Part shown: positions 10,348-20,726 of the stretch, in pieces | How the letters are laid out: each line of letters opens with the position of its first letter | Numbering within the stretch: position 1 is the stretch's first letter | Assembly (NCBI GenBank): GCA_938036875.1 | Contig: CALHVX010000025.1 | Coordinates: 1-64,000 of the forward strand | Length of the DNA stretch: 64,000 nt | Source: an uncultured Pseudomonadales bacterium | GTDB lineage: Bacteria > Pseudomonadota > Gammaproteobacteria > Pseudomonadales > Azotimanducaceae | Direction of reading: 5' to 3' | The notes under the pieces: generated by a model | Databases searched by the model: none | The model's input: only the letters and a program-made list of their open reading frames with translations | Told to the model about the DNA's origin: nothing | Position numbers and translations under genes: made by a program

Positions 10348-10805
10348 CGCTCGTATTTTAGCTCTTGATACCAACCCTGCCCTGCTGCTGCCTGTAAAAC
10401 CTGGGCAAGCCAAGGGACCGCGGGCTGAGGCAGCGCAGACGCTGGTACCCAGCACAACAAATCGGCGGATTCAGGCTCAGCTAAGTGTGCACCGCCCTGC
10501 CACTGGCTTGAGGTAAACACAAAGTTGTAGCCCACATGGTGTCCAGACTGATATGGCAGCACCACCAACGGCTGGGGATCATGAACTTGCACACCAATCT
10601 CTTCGTGCAGCTCTCGTGTCACCGCCGCGATCGGTAACTCACCCGGCTCCGCATGGCCACCTGGCAAACTAAAGTAACCGTCCATAAATCCGGTATTTGC
10701 CCGCCGCAGCAGCAGCATCTCAACCGCATCCGCCTCAGGCTGGGAGCGTTGCAGCAGCAGATGCACAACCACGGGGAAACTTGCTCGGTTTTCTGCGATG
10801 CTCAT
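10344..10805 (-). CDS. NUDIX hydrolase
   Basis: Nudix box 'GGHAEPGELPIAAVTRELHEEIGV'. Confidence 0.9.
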   Translation of the reverse strand: MSIAENRASFPVVVHLLLQRSQPEADAVEMLLLRRANTGFMDGYFSLPGGHAEPGELPIAAVTRELHEEIGVQVHDPQPLVVLPYQSGHHVGYNFVFTSSQWQGGAHLAEPESADLLCWVPASALPQPAVPWLAQVLQAAAGQGWYQELKYER

Positions 10806-10951
10806 GACTCCTAAAGTTTTGCCCCCAAAGGCATACTAAAAAACCCAGTAGCAGGACCTAATGCAGGAGACTATTACAGGGGACTAATACAGGGGACTAT
10901 CACCAAATTCTAACTGGCAAGCACCACCTTCAACGATGGGCAAAGAACGTC

Positions 10952-11800
10952 ATGACCGAACCAACGTCGGATGCCGCTACAACCAGCAGGCTAGAGTCTA
11001 ACGCCAAAACCAACAGCGCAGCGCAATTGGCTAGAAGAGTAGAAGAAGCATCGCTGAACGCATGGCCTGCACTACAGCAACAGTTTTACGACGGCTGGGT
11101 GCTGCGCTTCGCCAAAGGCTTTACCAAACGCGCCAATTCCATCTCACCGCTGTACCCCACGCTCCCCGGAAACCCCATGCCCATCGAAGAACGCGTGCGC
11201 TACTGCGAAAATCTCTATGCACGTGAGCAGTTGCAAACCATTTTCCGGCTAACCAGCATCTCGCCCTACCCTGAGCTAGACAATTTCCTCACCAAGCGGG
11301 GATACACCTTGTCGGATCCAGCGGTTGTTCAACTCAGAGATTTCAGCTCGACACCACCAGCGCCCGAGCGCTTTACGCGAAACCCAAACCCGACTCGCTT
11401 TGAGACCGTGGGCATTGAAGCTTGGCTGGATATCTACACCAAGCTTGCGCAGGTCCCCAGTAGCGCGAAAGTACTGCATGGAGCCATTCTAAGGGGCATA
11501 CAGGCGCTTTGTGGGTTTGGCGTACTCTTTGCTGGAAGCGGCCCTAGAGAGCGACCTGTGGCCTGTGGCTTGGCGGTATCCGAAGCCAATTTTGTCGGTT
11601 TGTTTGACATAATAACGGACCCAAATGAGCGCCAGCAGGGCTACGGCCGACTCTTGGTTGAGCAACTGCTCCGCTGGGGAGCAACGGCGGGCGCATCCAA
11701 AGCCTACCTCCAGATGATCGAAGCCAATAAGCCAGGGGCGGCGCTGTACAAGAGCCTAGATTTCCAGCCAATTTACCGTTGTTGGTTCCGAGCCGCCTAA
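10952..11800 (+). CDS. GNAT-family N-acetyltransferase
   Basis: 'DIITDPNERQQGYGRLLVEQLLRWGATAGASKAYLQMIEANKPGAALYKSLDF'. Confidence 0.85.
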   Translation: MTEPTSDAATTSRLESNAKTNSAAQLARRVEEASLNAWPALQQQFYDGWVLRFAKGFTKRANSISPLYPTLPGNPMPIEERVRYCENLYAREQLQTIFRLTSISPYPELDNFLTKRGYTLSDPAVVQLRDFSSTPPAPERFTRNPNPTRFETVGIEAWLDIYTKLAQVPSSAKVLHGAILRGIQALCGFGVLFAGSGPRERPVACGLAVSEANFVGLFDIITDPNERQQGYGRLLVEQLLRWGATAGASKAYLQMIEANKPGAALYKSLDFQPIYRCWFRAA

Positions 11801-12120
11801 TCTGGCCCAAACCGGGTCGAGGTCAGGTAAATCGCTATCTAAGCAGCTGGGAAATACCACCCAAAAGGGCCACAAACTTGATTCAAGCGGGCTTTTTTGA
11901 GATGTTGCGTCCCCGCTCGTGAATAGGCCCAGCAACTGGCCTTTTTATCGCTTGTGGCAAAATAATAATAATTATAATAAATCAATAACTTAGCGAGCTC
12001 GCAAGGGTCGGTGCAACCGATCGAGTCAGTACTCCCCCTAACGCCTAGGACAGACGTTGGGGCATACGCTTGCGCGGCATTAATACCCAGCAGGGTTTAG
12101 TCCAACGGAACAACATTTGC

Positions 12121-15100
12121 ATGAACGAACACAACGACCAACAAGTGCCCCAATCCCTCAGCCTCGGCGGGACCCAACCACAGGTTAACTCCAGCGTTCA
12201 ACCGTCGTCACAAGCGCCGTTGAAGCGGATCGGCCTACCAGCACGCCAAGGTTTGTACGACCCTCGGGAAGAGCACGATAGCTGTGGCGTTGGTTTCGTT
12301 TGCGACATCAAAGGCCGCGCCAGCCGCAGCATTTTGGATGAAGCAGAGCAAATGAACTGCTGCATGATCCATCGGGGTGGCGTTGGCTACGAAAAAAATA
12401 CGGGCGATGGCGCCGGCATCTTGACCGGGCTGCCCGATGCGCTGTTACGCCGCGAAGCCAAACGGCTATGGCAAGAAGACCTGCCGGCTACTGGTGCTTA
12501 CGGCGTGGGCAACGTGTTCCTACCCCAAGACCAAGCTTCTCGGGAGCTGTGCAAACAAAAAGTAGAAGAAGGTATCAAGGCCAGTGGACAACGCTTGATC
12601 GGCTGGCGCGCCTTACCCATCGACCCAGACGGCGCTGATATCGGCAAAGCCGCACGCGAAGCCATGCCCGTCATGGAGCAGCTGTTTATCGCGGCAACCG
12701 ATGGCCTAACCGGTGATGACTTCGAACGTAAGCTGTACCTAATACGAAAGTACGCCACTAACCAACTACGCAGCAACGAAGCGGTAGAGCAACGCAACCT
12801 ATTCTACGTTTGCACCTTGTCCAGCAAAGTCATCGTCTACAAGGGTATGTTGACGCCAGAGCAGGTCTTCCCTTTCTACCCTGACTTGCGCGATGCCGAG
12901 TACAGTAGCCACCTCGCCATGGTGCATTCACGATTCAGCACCAACACTTTCCCCTCGTGGGATCGTGCACAACCAAACCGCTTCATGAGCCACAACGGTG
13001 AGATCAACACGCTGCTGGGCAACGTCAACAACATGAACGCCCGCGAAGGTGCGGCCTCCAGCAAGCTGTTTGGAGACGATCTCAAAAAGCTGTTCCCTAT
13101 TGTGAACATCGAGACCTCCGACTCCGGTAGCTTTGATAATGTGCTTGAGTTCCTACTCATGAACGGCCGCAAGCTGCACGAAGCGGTAATGATGATGATT
13201 CCGGAAGCCTGGCAACAACACAAAACCATGTCGGCAGAAAAGCGCGCCTTCTATGAGTACAACTCGTGCTTGATGGAACCTTGGGATGGTCCAGCTTCTA
13301 TTGCCTTCACCGACGGTAACTACATCGGCGCCGTGCTCGACCGCAACGGCTTACGCCCTAGCCGCTACTACATTACCAACGATGACAAATGCATCATGGC
13401 CTCAGAAGTAGGCGTGGTGAAACTAGATCCAGCAACCATCGTTGAGAAAGGTCGCCTAAAGCCCGGGCGCATGTTCTTAATAGACTTTGAAGCCGGGCGT
13501 ATGATCCCAGATGCTGAGCTGAAGTCTGAGTTCGCCAACGCAAACCCGTACGCGGATTGGCTGGCTGCGCAACGCTTAGCTTTATCTGAAGTACCTATTG
13601 TGATCGGCCAAGGCCTAGAGCAAGAGACCTTGATCCCGCGCATGCAAGCCTTTGGTTACACCCAAGAAACCTTGCAGTTTATGTTGCTGCCATTGGTTAG
13701 CGAGCTACGAGACCCGCTGGGCAGCATGGGCAACGACTCAGCGCTTGCCGTCATGAGTGAAAAGCCGCGCATGATCTACGACTATTTTAAGCAACGCTTT
13801 GCGCAGGTGACCAACCCGGCGATCGACTCCATCCGCGAAGAAGTCATTATGGCGCTGGAATGCTATATCGGCCCAGAGTCTAACCTGCTGGAAACAACGC
13901 CAGAACATGCACATCGGCTGCATCTGCCCCACCCAATTTTGTCGAATGACGAGTTGGCCGGCCTAAAGAATATGAACTACCGCGGCTGGCGTAGCCAAAC
14001 TATCGACATCACCCATGCTGCCGATAGCGGCGAGCAAGGTTTACGCGACGGGCTTGCACGCATTTGCCAAGAAGCGGACCAAGCCATCAAGGACGGCTAC
14101 AGCTTGGTGATCCTGTCGGATCGCAACATGGACGCTAAGCGGATTGCGATCAGCTCCTTGCTCGCCGTAGGGGCGGTACACCACCACCTAATTGCCGGTC
14201 ATACCCGCACCCGCATTGGCATAGTGCTAGAAAGTGGTGAAGCACGCGAAGTGCACCATCACTGCCTACTTACCGGCTTTGGTGTTGACGCCATCAACCC
14301 ATACCTAGCCTTTGAAGCGCTGTGGGACGCACGTAGCAACGGCTACCTCGATGGTGCTGAGCATATTAAATCTGACGAAGACATCATCGCCGCTTACCGC
14401 AAGGCGGTCGCTAAAGGCATGATGAAGGTGATGGCCAAGATGGGCATCTCCACATTGCAATCGTACAAAGGGGCCCAGATCTTCGAAGCCATTGGTCTCG
14501 CGGAAGACGTCATTAGCCTAGCGTTCAAAGGCACCGCTAGTCGTGTTCAAGGCGCTAGCTTGAAAGTGCTGGCAGAAGAAATGCAACGCCGGCACGACAT
14601 CGCCTACCCCGCTCAGGAGCTGGTTAATGTCGTCGAGCTGGGCAACCCGGGTGATTTCCACTGGCGTCGCAATGGCGACACCCACATGTGGGATCCTGAG
14701 TCCGTGGGCAACTTGCAAGTGGCCGTGCGCACAAACTCCGAAGATACCTACTGGACTTTCTCCAAGCACACCAACGAAGAAAGCACTCGTAACGCTACTT
14801 TGCGCGGCTTGTTGGGTTTCAACAAAGACGTGAACGGCGGCCCCATCGATATTGATGAGGTGGAGCCTGCGGCAGAAATCGTAAAACGCTTTGCGACCGG
14901 TGCTATGAGCTTTGGCTCCATAAGTGCTGAAGCACACGAGTCATTGGCAATTGCGATGAACCGCCTAGGCGGCAAATCGAACACCGGTGAAGGCGGCGAA
15001 GACGCGAAACGCTTTATCCCCATGGCCAACGGTGACTCCAAGCGCTCCGCAATCAAGCAGGTAGCCAGCGGTCGCTTTGGTGTCACTATCAACTACCTAA

Positions 15101-16773
15101 GCAACGCGGATGAACTGCAAATCAAGATCATCCAAGGTGCTAAGCCCGGTGAAGGTGGCGAGCTACCAGGCACTAAGGTCGATGACTACATCGCAAGCCT
15201 TAGACACTCCACACCAGGCGTAGGCTTGATTAGCCCACCGCCACACCACGACATCTATTCTATTGAAGATATGTCGCAGCTGATTCACGACTTAAAGAAC
15301 GCCAACCCTAAAGCTCGAATCAGCGTCAAGCTGGGCGCCGAGATCGGTGTTGGCACAGTAGCAGCGGGTGTAACCAAAGCACGCGCTGACCACATCGTGG
15401 TAGCTGGAGACACCGGTGGTACTGGTGCATCACCCTTAACCTCCATTAAGCACGCTGGTGTGCCCTGGGAGCTCGGCATTGCTGAGACCCACCAAACGCT
15501 GGTCATGAACAACTTACGCTCACGCGTTGTACTGCAAACAGACGGCCAGCTTAAAACCGGTCGCGACGTTGCCATAGCCGCGTTGCTGGGTGCAGAAGAG
15601 TTTGGTTTTGCAACGGCACCCCTCATCGCGCTGGGTTGCATCATGATGCGCAAGTGTCATCTCAACACCTGCCCTGTTGGCATAGCGACCCAAGACCCAG
15701 AACTACGTAAGAAGTTCAAGGGCGAACCTGAGCACGTGGTGAACTACTTCTTCATGGTGGTGAAAGAGCTGCGCATGATCATGGCAGAGCTGGGCTTTAA
15801 AACCATCAACGAGATGGTAGGCCGAGTTGACGCACTGAACACCAGCGAGGCAATCACGCACTGGAAGTCTGACGGCGTAGACTTGAGCACCATCCTGACG
15901 CCAGCAGCACGACCTGACGGTTTCTTGGGTAGCTACAACGTTGACACCCAAGACCACGAGCTTGAGCGCGCGCTGGATAACCAGATGATGAAGCTAGCGG
16001 ATCCCGCGATTCAAAATGGCGAGCGTGTATATCAAGAGCTACCCATTGTGAATACCAACCGCGTGGTTGGCGCTATGCTCTCCAACAAGATCATCCGCGA
16101 GGTGGGTCCACAGATGCTCCCGGACGATCAAATTCACTTTAAGTTTGACGGCAGCGCCGGGCAAAGCTTCGGTTGCTGGCTTGCCAAAGGCGTGACCCTA
16201 GAAGTCGAAGGCGATGCCAACGACTTTGTTGGCAAAGGGCTGTCTGGCGGACGCGTCATTGTGTACCCACCCAAGGTCAGCACTTTTGTTGCTGAAGAAA
16301 ACATATTGGTGGGTAACGTTGTCCTCTACGGTGCCACCAGCGGTGAGGCGTACTTCCGCGGCATTGCTGCCGAACGTTTCTGCGTTCGCAACTCTGGGGC
16401 ACGCACAGTCGTTGAAGGCGTGGGTGACCACGGCTGTGAATACATGACCGGTGGTCGTGTTGTGATCTTGGGTGAGACTGGACGCAACTTTGCAGCTGGC
16501 ATGAGCGGTGGCATTGCGTACGTCTGGAACCCGAACAACAGCTTCAGCGTCAACTGCAACCCAGAGATGGTTAACCTGGAGACTATGCAGGCGGATGAAG
16601 ACATCAAAGAGTTACGTGAAATGATCGAAAGTCATGTGCGGTACACCGACTCAGCGGTAGGCAAACGGCTCCTAGAAAATTGGGAAGCCAGCCTGCAGCA
16701 GTTTGTGAAGGTAATGCCTACCGACTACAAGCGCGTGCTCGAAGCAAACAAGACCGCCGTAAGCGCGGGTTAG
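12121..16773 (+). CDS. gltB: Glutamate synthase large subunit
   Basis: 'DSCGVGFV' Ntn glutaminase N-terminus, FMN/3Fe-4S region 'CHLNTCPVGIATQDPELR', GXGXG C-terminal domain; start taken at ATG 12121. Confidence 0.95.
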   Translation: MNEHNDQQVPQSLSLGGTQPQVNSSVQPSSQAPLKRIGLPARQGLYDPREEHDSCGVGFVCDIKGRASRSILDEAEQMNCCMIHRGGVGYEKNTGDGAGILTGLPDALLRREAKRLWQEDLPATGAYGVGNVFLPQDQASRELCKQKVEEGIKASGQRLIGWRALPIDPDGADIGKAAREAMPVMEQLFIAATDGLTGDDFERKLYLIRKYATNQLRSNEAVEQRNLFYVCTLSSKVIVYKGMLTPEQVFPFYPDLRDAEYSSHLAMVHSRFSTNTFPSWDRAQPNRFMSHNGEINTLLGNVNNMNAREGAASSKLFGDDLKKLFPIVNIETSDSGSFDNVLEFLLMNGRKLHEAVMMMIPEAWQQHKTMSAEKRAFYEYNSCLMEPWDGPASIAFTDGNYIGAVLDRNGLRPSRYYITNDDKCIMASEVGVVKLDPATIVEKGRLKPGRMFLIDFEAGRMIPDAELKSEFANANPYADWLAAQRLALSEVPIVIGQGLEQETLIPRMQAFGYTQETLQFMLLPLVSELRDPLGSMGNDSALAVMSEKPRMIYDYFKQRFAQVTNPAIDSIREEVIMALECYIGPESNLLETTPEHAHRLHLPHPILSNDELAGLKNMNYRGWRSQTIDITHAADSGEQGLRDGLARICQEADQAIKDGYSLVILSDRNMDAKRIAISSLLAVGAVHHHLIAGHTRTRIGIVLESGEAREVHHHCLLTGFGVDAINPYLAFEALWDARSNGYLDGAEHIKSDEDIIAAYRKAVAKGMMKVMAKMGISTLQSYKGAQIFEAIGLAEDVISLAFKGTASRVQGASLKVLAEEMQRRHDIAYPAQELVNVVELGNPGDFHWRRNGDTHMWDPESVGNLQVAVRTNSEDTYWTFSKHTNEESTRNATLRGLLGFNKDVNGGPIDIDEVEPAAEIVKRFATGAMSFGSISAEAHESLAIAMNRLGGKSNTGEGGEDAKRFIPMANGDSKRSAIKQVASGRFGVTINYLSNADELQIKIIQGAKPGEGGELPGTKVDDYIASLRHSTPGVGLISPPPHHDIYSIEDMSQLIHDLKNANPKARISVKLGAEIGVGTVAAGVTKARADHIVVAGDTGGTGASPLTSIKHAGVPWELGIAETHQTLVMNNLRSRVVLQTDGQLKTGRDVAIAALLGAEEFGFATAPLIALGCIMMRKCHLNTCPVGIATQDPELRKKFKGEPEHVVNYFFMVVKELRMIMAELGFKTINEMVGRVDALNTSEAITHWKSDGVDLSTILTPAARPDGFLGSYNVDTQDHELERALDNQMMKLADPAIQNGERVYQELPIVNTNRVVGAMLSNKIIREVGPQMLPDDQIHFKFDGSAGQSFGCWLAKGVTLEVEGDANDFVGKGLSGGRVIVYPPKVSTFVAEENILVGNVVLYGATSGEAYFRGIAAERFCVRNSGARTVVEGVGDHGCEYMTGGRVVILGETGRNFAAGMSGGIAYVWNPNNSFSVNCNPEMVNLETMQADEDIKELREMIESHVRYTDSAVGKRLLENWEASLQQFVKVMPTDYKRVLEANKTAVSAG

Positions 16774-16819
16774 AGACTACGGCCGCAACTATGGGGCCAC
16801 TTAGCAAGGTTTAGATAAG

Positions 16820-18283
16820 ATGGGAAAACCCACAGGGTTCATGGAGTTTCAACGCGAGACAGCGCCGTACCGCGACGCTGCCAAACGACAGCTAGACTTC
16901 AAAGAGATATACACCAACCACGATGAAGAGCGGCTTACCACCCAAGGCGCACGCTGCATGGATTGTGGCGTGCCGTTTTGCCAAAGTGACAACGGCTGCC
17001 CCATTCACAACCTCATCCCCGAGTGGAATGACCTAGTGTATCGCGGCCATTGGCGTGAGGCGCTAGATCGCCTGCACAAAACCAACAACTTCCCAGAGTT
17101 TACCGGGCGTGTCTGCCCGGCTCCTTGTGAAGGCTCCTGCGTTCTCGGCATCACGGATCCCGCGGTTACCATCAAAAACATCGAGATGGCCATCATTGAC
17201 CGTGGCTTTGCTGAAGGTTGGGTAGTGCCTCAGCCACCGGCGATACGCACGGGCAAAACCGTCGCCGTCATCGGTTCTGGGCCCGCCGGGCTTTCTGCTG
17301 CAGCTCAACTCAACAAAGCCGGCCATAGCGTTACCGTTTACGAGCGTGCTGACCGCATTGGCGGCCTGTTGATGTACGGCATCCCCAACATGAAGCTAGA
17401 TAAGGCTGTTGTGGTAGAACGACGCGTGCAGCTACTACGTGACGAAGGCATCACCTTCATCACCGGCACTGCGGTTGCAGACGGTAACGATGGCAGCCAA
17501 GACGTACGTCAATTGGCCAAAGACTTTGATGCGGTGCTGCTTTGCACGGGTGCTACCTCACCACGAGACCTACCCATTGATGGTCGTGAGCTTAATGGTG
17601 TGCACTTTGCCATGGAGTTCTTGACCGCCAACACACGCAGCTTCTTGGATAGCGAGCACTCAGACGGCAACTACATCTCGGCTAAAGACAAGCACGTGAT
17701 TGTCATCGGCGGCGGCGACACCGGCACGGACTGTATTGGCACCTCACTACGCCACGGCTGCAAAAGCCTGGTGAACTTTGAGCTGTTCCCACAGCCCCCT
17801 GCCGAGCGCGCTGACAACAACCCTTGGCCAACTTGGCCACGCATCCATCGCGTGGACTACGGCCACGAAGAAGCAGCTCAGAAGTATGGCAACGACCCTC
17901 GGGTCTACGGCATCTCTAGCGCCGAATTTGTGAGCGATGGCAACGGCAACCTCAAAGCGATACGTACGGTTGATGTTGAGATGAAGAACGGTCGCATCGA
18001 GAACATTCCTGGCAGCGAGCGTGAATGGCCTTGTGATCTAGCGTTCTTGGCCTTGGGCTTCTTAGGCCCAGAGCACGGCGCGTCTGACCCGCTACAGGTG
18101 GCGTACGACGAGCGTTCCAACTATCAAGCCGAGTACGGAGTTTACAAGACCAACGTGAGCAACGTTTACGCTGCTGGTGATTGCCGTCGTGGGCAGTCGT
18201 TGGTTGTTCGGGCGATTAACGAGGGGCGTGAAGCAGCTCGTGAGTTGGATCGGGAACTCATGGGGGTTACTCAGCTGCCTTAG
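16820..18283 (+). CDS. gltD: Glutamate synthase small subunit
   Basis: '[29 protein letters not shown]', FAD motif '[14 protein letters not shown]'. Confidence 0.95.
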   Translation: MGKPTGFMEFQRETAPYRDAAKRQLDFKEIYTNHDEERLTTQGARCMDCGVPFCQSDNGCPIHNLIPEWNDLVYRGHWREALDRLHKTNNFPEFTGRVCPAPCEGSCVLGITDPAVTIKNIEMAIIDRGFAEGWVVPQPPAIRTGKTVAVIGSGPAGLSAAAQLNKAGHSVTVYERADRIGGLLMYGIPNMKLDKAVVVERRVQLLRDEGITFITGTAVADGNDGSQDVRQLAKDFDAVLLCTGATSPRDLPIDGRELNGVHFAMEFLTANTRSFLDSEHSDGNYISAKDKHVIVIGGGDTGTDCIGTSLRHGCKSLVNFELFPQPPAERADNNPWPTWPRIHRVDYGHEEAAQKYGNDPRVYGISSAEFVSDGNGNLKAIRTVDVEMKNGRIENIPGSEREWPCDLAFLALGFLGPEHGASDPLQVAYDERSNYQAEYGVYKTNVSNVYAAGDCRRGQSLVVRAINEGREAARELDRELMGVTQLP

Positions 18284-18311
18284 TGGGTTTGCTTTGGTAG
18301 GCTTTGGGCAC

Positions 18312-18414
18312 GGGAGCGGGACAAAGTGTTTTGCTCCACAGGGCCATGGGGTTGAGGGAAGCATTGGAGGAGATTCCAATGCTTAAGTTGCGCAAAACAA
18401 TTTCTCCCGCTCCC
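18312..18414 (+). repeat. Palindromic element copy A1 (arms 18312-18334 / 18392-18414, core 18335-18391)
   Basis: GGGAGCGGGACAAAGTGTTTTGC vs reverse complement of GCAAAACAATTTCTCCCGCTCCC: 21/23 identical; core TCCACAGGGCCATGGGGTTGA...GATTCCAATGCTTAAGTTGC. Confidence 0.92.
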
Positions 18415-18552
18415 GCGCTCAAGGGTAACGATGAAATCCAACGAAGGTGCTTCACTTCTCGCTGGGCGCAAGCCCACCATCAATCTGAAATTCTAGGCTC
18501 ACCGCACACAGCAACCCCAGCTGTTATTCGCTTTGATCTAAGCTAGTAGCAT

Positions 18553-18664
18553 TTCTCGGTTCGGTGGGTTTTGGTTTTGCGCAACTTAAGCGTAGGAATC
18601 GCCCAAAATCTGCCTTCAACCCCATGGCCCTGTGGAGCAAAACCAAAACCCACCGGACCGAGAA
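18553..18664 (-). repeat. Palindromic element copy B1 (arms 18553-18580 / 18637-18664)
   Basis: TTCTCGGTTCGGTGGGTTTTGGTTTTGC vs reverse complement of right arm: 27/28, the exception being a T.G wobble; core is the reverse complement of the A-type core. Confidence 0.92.
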
Positions 18665-18688
18665 AGCCAACCAACCTAAACCAAAAAA

Positions 18689-20101
18689 CTAGCGAGCCCC
18701 AACCCATCCAGAGTGAAACCCATAAGGCACCCTAAACGGCATAACAATCGTAGCCACGGGCCCAGCGGCAACATCCTGCGCATCAATAATCACGCACTCA
18801 CTCTGATCAGCACCTTCATCGTGAACAAAGGTGATTAAGTAGCCATCATCTTCGGCACTAGCCCCAACGCGAGGCGCAAACACAGCCTCGCCGCCGTATC
18901 TGCTATCACCGTAGTAGTAGGTAGTCTCACTTGCCGATTGGCTGTCGTACTTCATGACGCCGTCAAAGGTGAAGGGGCGCTTTGGATTAAACACCGCGCC
19001 GTACACAAAACGGGTTTGATGACAGGCATAGTCATCGTTAACTCGAGTGAAATCACAATGCAGTTTGCTTAATGGACCTTCCGTGATTGCACCCGTTTTC
19101 AGGTTGATGCGCCACTGGTAAAGCTGCCCGTGTGTATCCGCCAATTTATCTTCGGGGATACTACCCACACCAACAATATCTGCTGTTTTTGACCGTGACG
19201 CTTGTAGCACTATCTCATCACCCTCTTCCCAAGCATTGGCGGTATGCACCACTACGCCCGGCTTCACTTCGAACCAACGTACGTCAGCATCGGTACCAAA
19301 ACGCGGCATCACGCCAATGCGTGCACCATGAGACTCTTCGTAGTCCAACGCGGGACCCCCAGATATTGCACGCTCAAAATCTAGCGTAATCGGAAAATCT
19401 AAAAACAGCGTGTGCTTTTCACTTACCGCAAAATCGTGCATAAACACTGGTTTTTCTATGGTTATCGGCGTTGAGTGGATCAACTCACCGTCTTTATTGA
19501 TCACCGAGTAACTCACAAAAGGCGTCTGAAATGCATAACCAAAAGTCATCATCTCACCAGTTTTTTGGTCAACTTTGGGATGCGCGGTAAACGGATGCCT
19601 TAACTTTCCATCAAAATCCGTTGCCCCTTCGGTCTCCAACCCAGGCAAGCGGATCACTGTTGGTTGCGACGGTTCGTGCAAGGCATAAAGCGTGTTGTTG
19701 TGAAACGCAAAGGCGGTATTCGCCAAATTTTTGTTGCTTGGAGCACCTTCAGGTACCCGAGACGGCGTGGGGTCCAGCATCGAGTTCATCCCTTTATAGA
19801 CCCAATCGCCACGCTCTTGCTCTAGCTTGTAGCCATCAGTTTGCACAAAGCGATTGCGATAGCGCGCCGACCCATCCGTAAACTCAATGGCGTGGATCAT
19901 GCCGTCACCATCAAAGGTGTGGTACGCCTCTTCGCTGAAGATGTGCACTGGGTTAGGACCGATCCGCAAAAAGTTACCCGCTAGGTCCTGCGGGATATTG
20001 CCTTGAACTTCCATGTTTTCAGCATCACGCTCTTCGGCGATTGGGCTGAAATTGCCGTTCAGGAAAAAGTTGTCTGTACTGCTGATTTTTGCTTCGGCCA
20101 T
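18689..20101 (-). CDS. Carotenoid oxygenase (RPE65/CCD family)
   Basis: Conserved His contexts 'FTAHPKVD', 'FMHDFAVSEKH', 'VVHTANAWEEGDEIV', C-terminal 'VPYGFHSGWV'; 'GNFLRIGPNP' N-terminal motif. Confidence 0.92.
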   Translation of the reverse strand: MAEAKISSTDNFFLNGNFSPIAEERDAENMEVQGNIPQDLAGNFLRIGPNPVHIFSEEAYHTFDGDGMIHAIEFTDGSARYRNRFVQTDGYKLEQERGDWVYKGMNSMLDPTPSRVPEGAPSNKNLANTAFAFHNNTLYALHEPSQPTVIRLPGLETEGATDFDGKLRHPFTAHPKVDQKTGEMMTFGYAFQTPFVSYSVINKDGELIHSTPITIEKPVFMHDFAVSEKHTLFLDFPITLDFERAISGGPALDYEESHGARIGVMPRFGTDADVRWFEVKPGVVVHTANAWEEGDEIVLQASRSKTADIVGVGSIPEDKLADTHGQLYQWRINLKTGAITEGPLSKLHCDFTRVNDDYACHQTRFVYGAVFNPKRPFTFDGVMKYDSQSASETTYYYGDSRYGGEAVFAPRVGASAEDDGYLITFVHDEGADQSECVIIDAQDVAAGPVATIVMPFRVPYGFHSGWVGAR

Positions 20102-20189
20102 GGTAATGCTCCGGGGCTTGTAGAAATGACGAAAACTGTAGCTTGCTACAAGTTGCTTGGGATGTGGAGTTTATTTTCTCGGGCATCAC

Positions 20190-20291
20190 GGGCGCGGGAC
20201 AAATTGTTTTGCTCCACAGGGCCATGAGAGTGACGGCGACACGGAGGCGATTCCCATGCTTAAGTTGCGCAAAACAATTTCTCCCGCACCC
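20190..20291 (+). repeat. Palindromic element copy A2 (arms 20190-20212 / 20269-20291)
   Basis: GGGCGCGGGACAAATTGTTTTGC / GCAAAACAATTTCTCCCGCACCC, 21/23 complementary; same core. Confidence 0.92.
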
Positions 20292-20372
20292 GCTCTACGC
20301 TAGCAATAGATCAACAGCTCAGCGAGCTTAGCGAATGCGGATAGCCACGGCGGTGCTGCCTGGAAATGCAGG

Positions 20373-20486
20373 TCTAGCAGTGTCGGTGGGTTTGGTTTTG
20401 CGCAACTTAAGCGCTGGAATCGCACAAAATCCGCTTTCAACCCCATGGCCCTGTGGAGCAAAACCAAACCCATCGGCGCTGATAGA
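20373..20486 (-). repeat. Palindromic element copy B2 (arms 20373-20401 / 20458-20486)
   Basis: TCTAGCAGTGTCGGTGGGTTTGGTTTTGC / GCAAAACCAAACCCATCGGCGCTGATAGA, 25/29 strict, 28/29 allowing G.T pairs. Confidence 0.92.
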
Positions 20487-20545
20487 CCGGGAACCCGAGA
20501 ACCTACACGCACGCGCTATCCAATTCAGGTGCAGCGCAGGCGCAG

Positions 20546-20643
20546 CTGCGGAACAAATTGTTTTACTCCACAGGGCCATGAGGGTGAAAGTGGCATGGAG
20601 GCGATTCCAACGCTTAAGTTGCGCAAAACAATTTCTCCCGCAC
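20546..20643 (+). repeat. Palindromic element copy A3 (arms 20546-20566 / 20623-20643)
   Basis: CTGCGGAACAAATTGTTTTAC / GCAAAACAATTTCTCCCGCAC, 17/21 complementary; same core. Confidence 0.9.
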
Positions 20644-20726
20644 CCGCTCTACGCTAGCAATAGATCAACAGCTCAGCGAGCTTAGCGAATGCGGATAGCC
20701 ACGGCGATGCCGCCTGAGAATGCAGG

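Noticed and set aside
11940-12060. Possible tRNA or riboswitch in the gltB leader
   Set aside because: AT-rich stretch followed by short GC palindromes but no cloverleaf or known riboswitch core that I can support.
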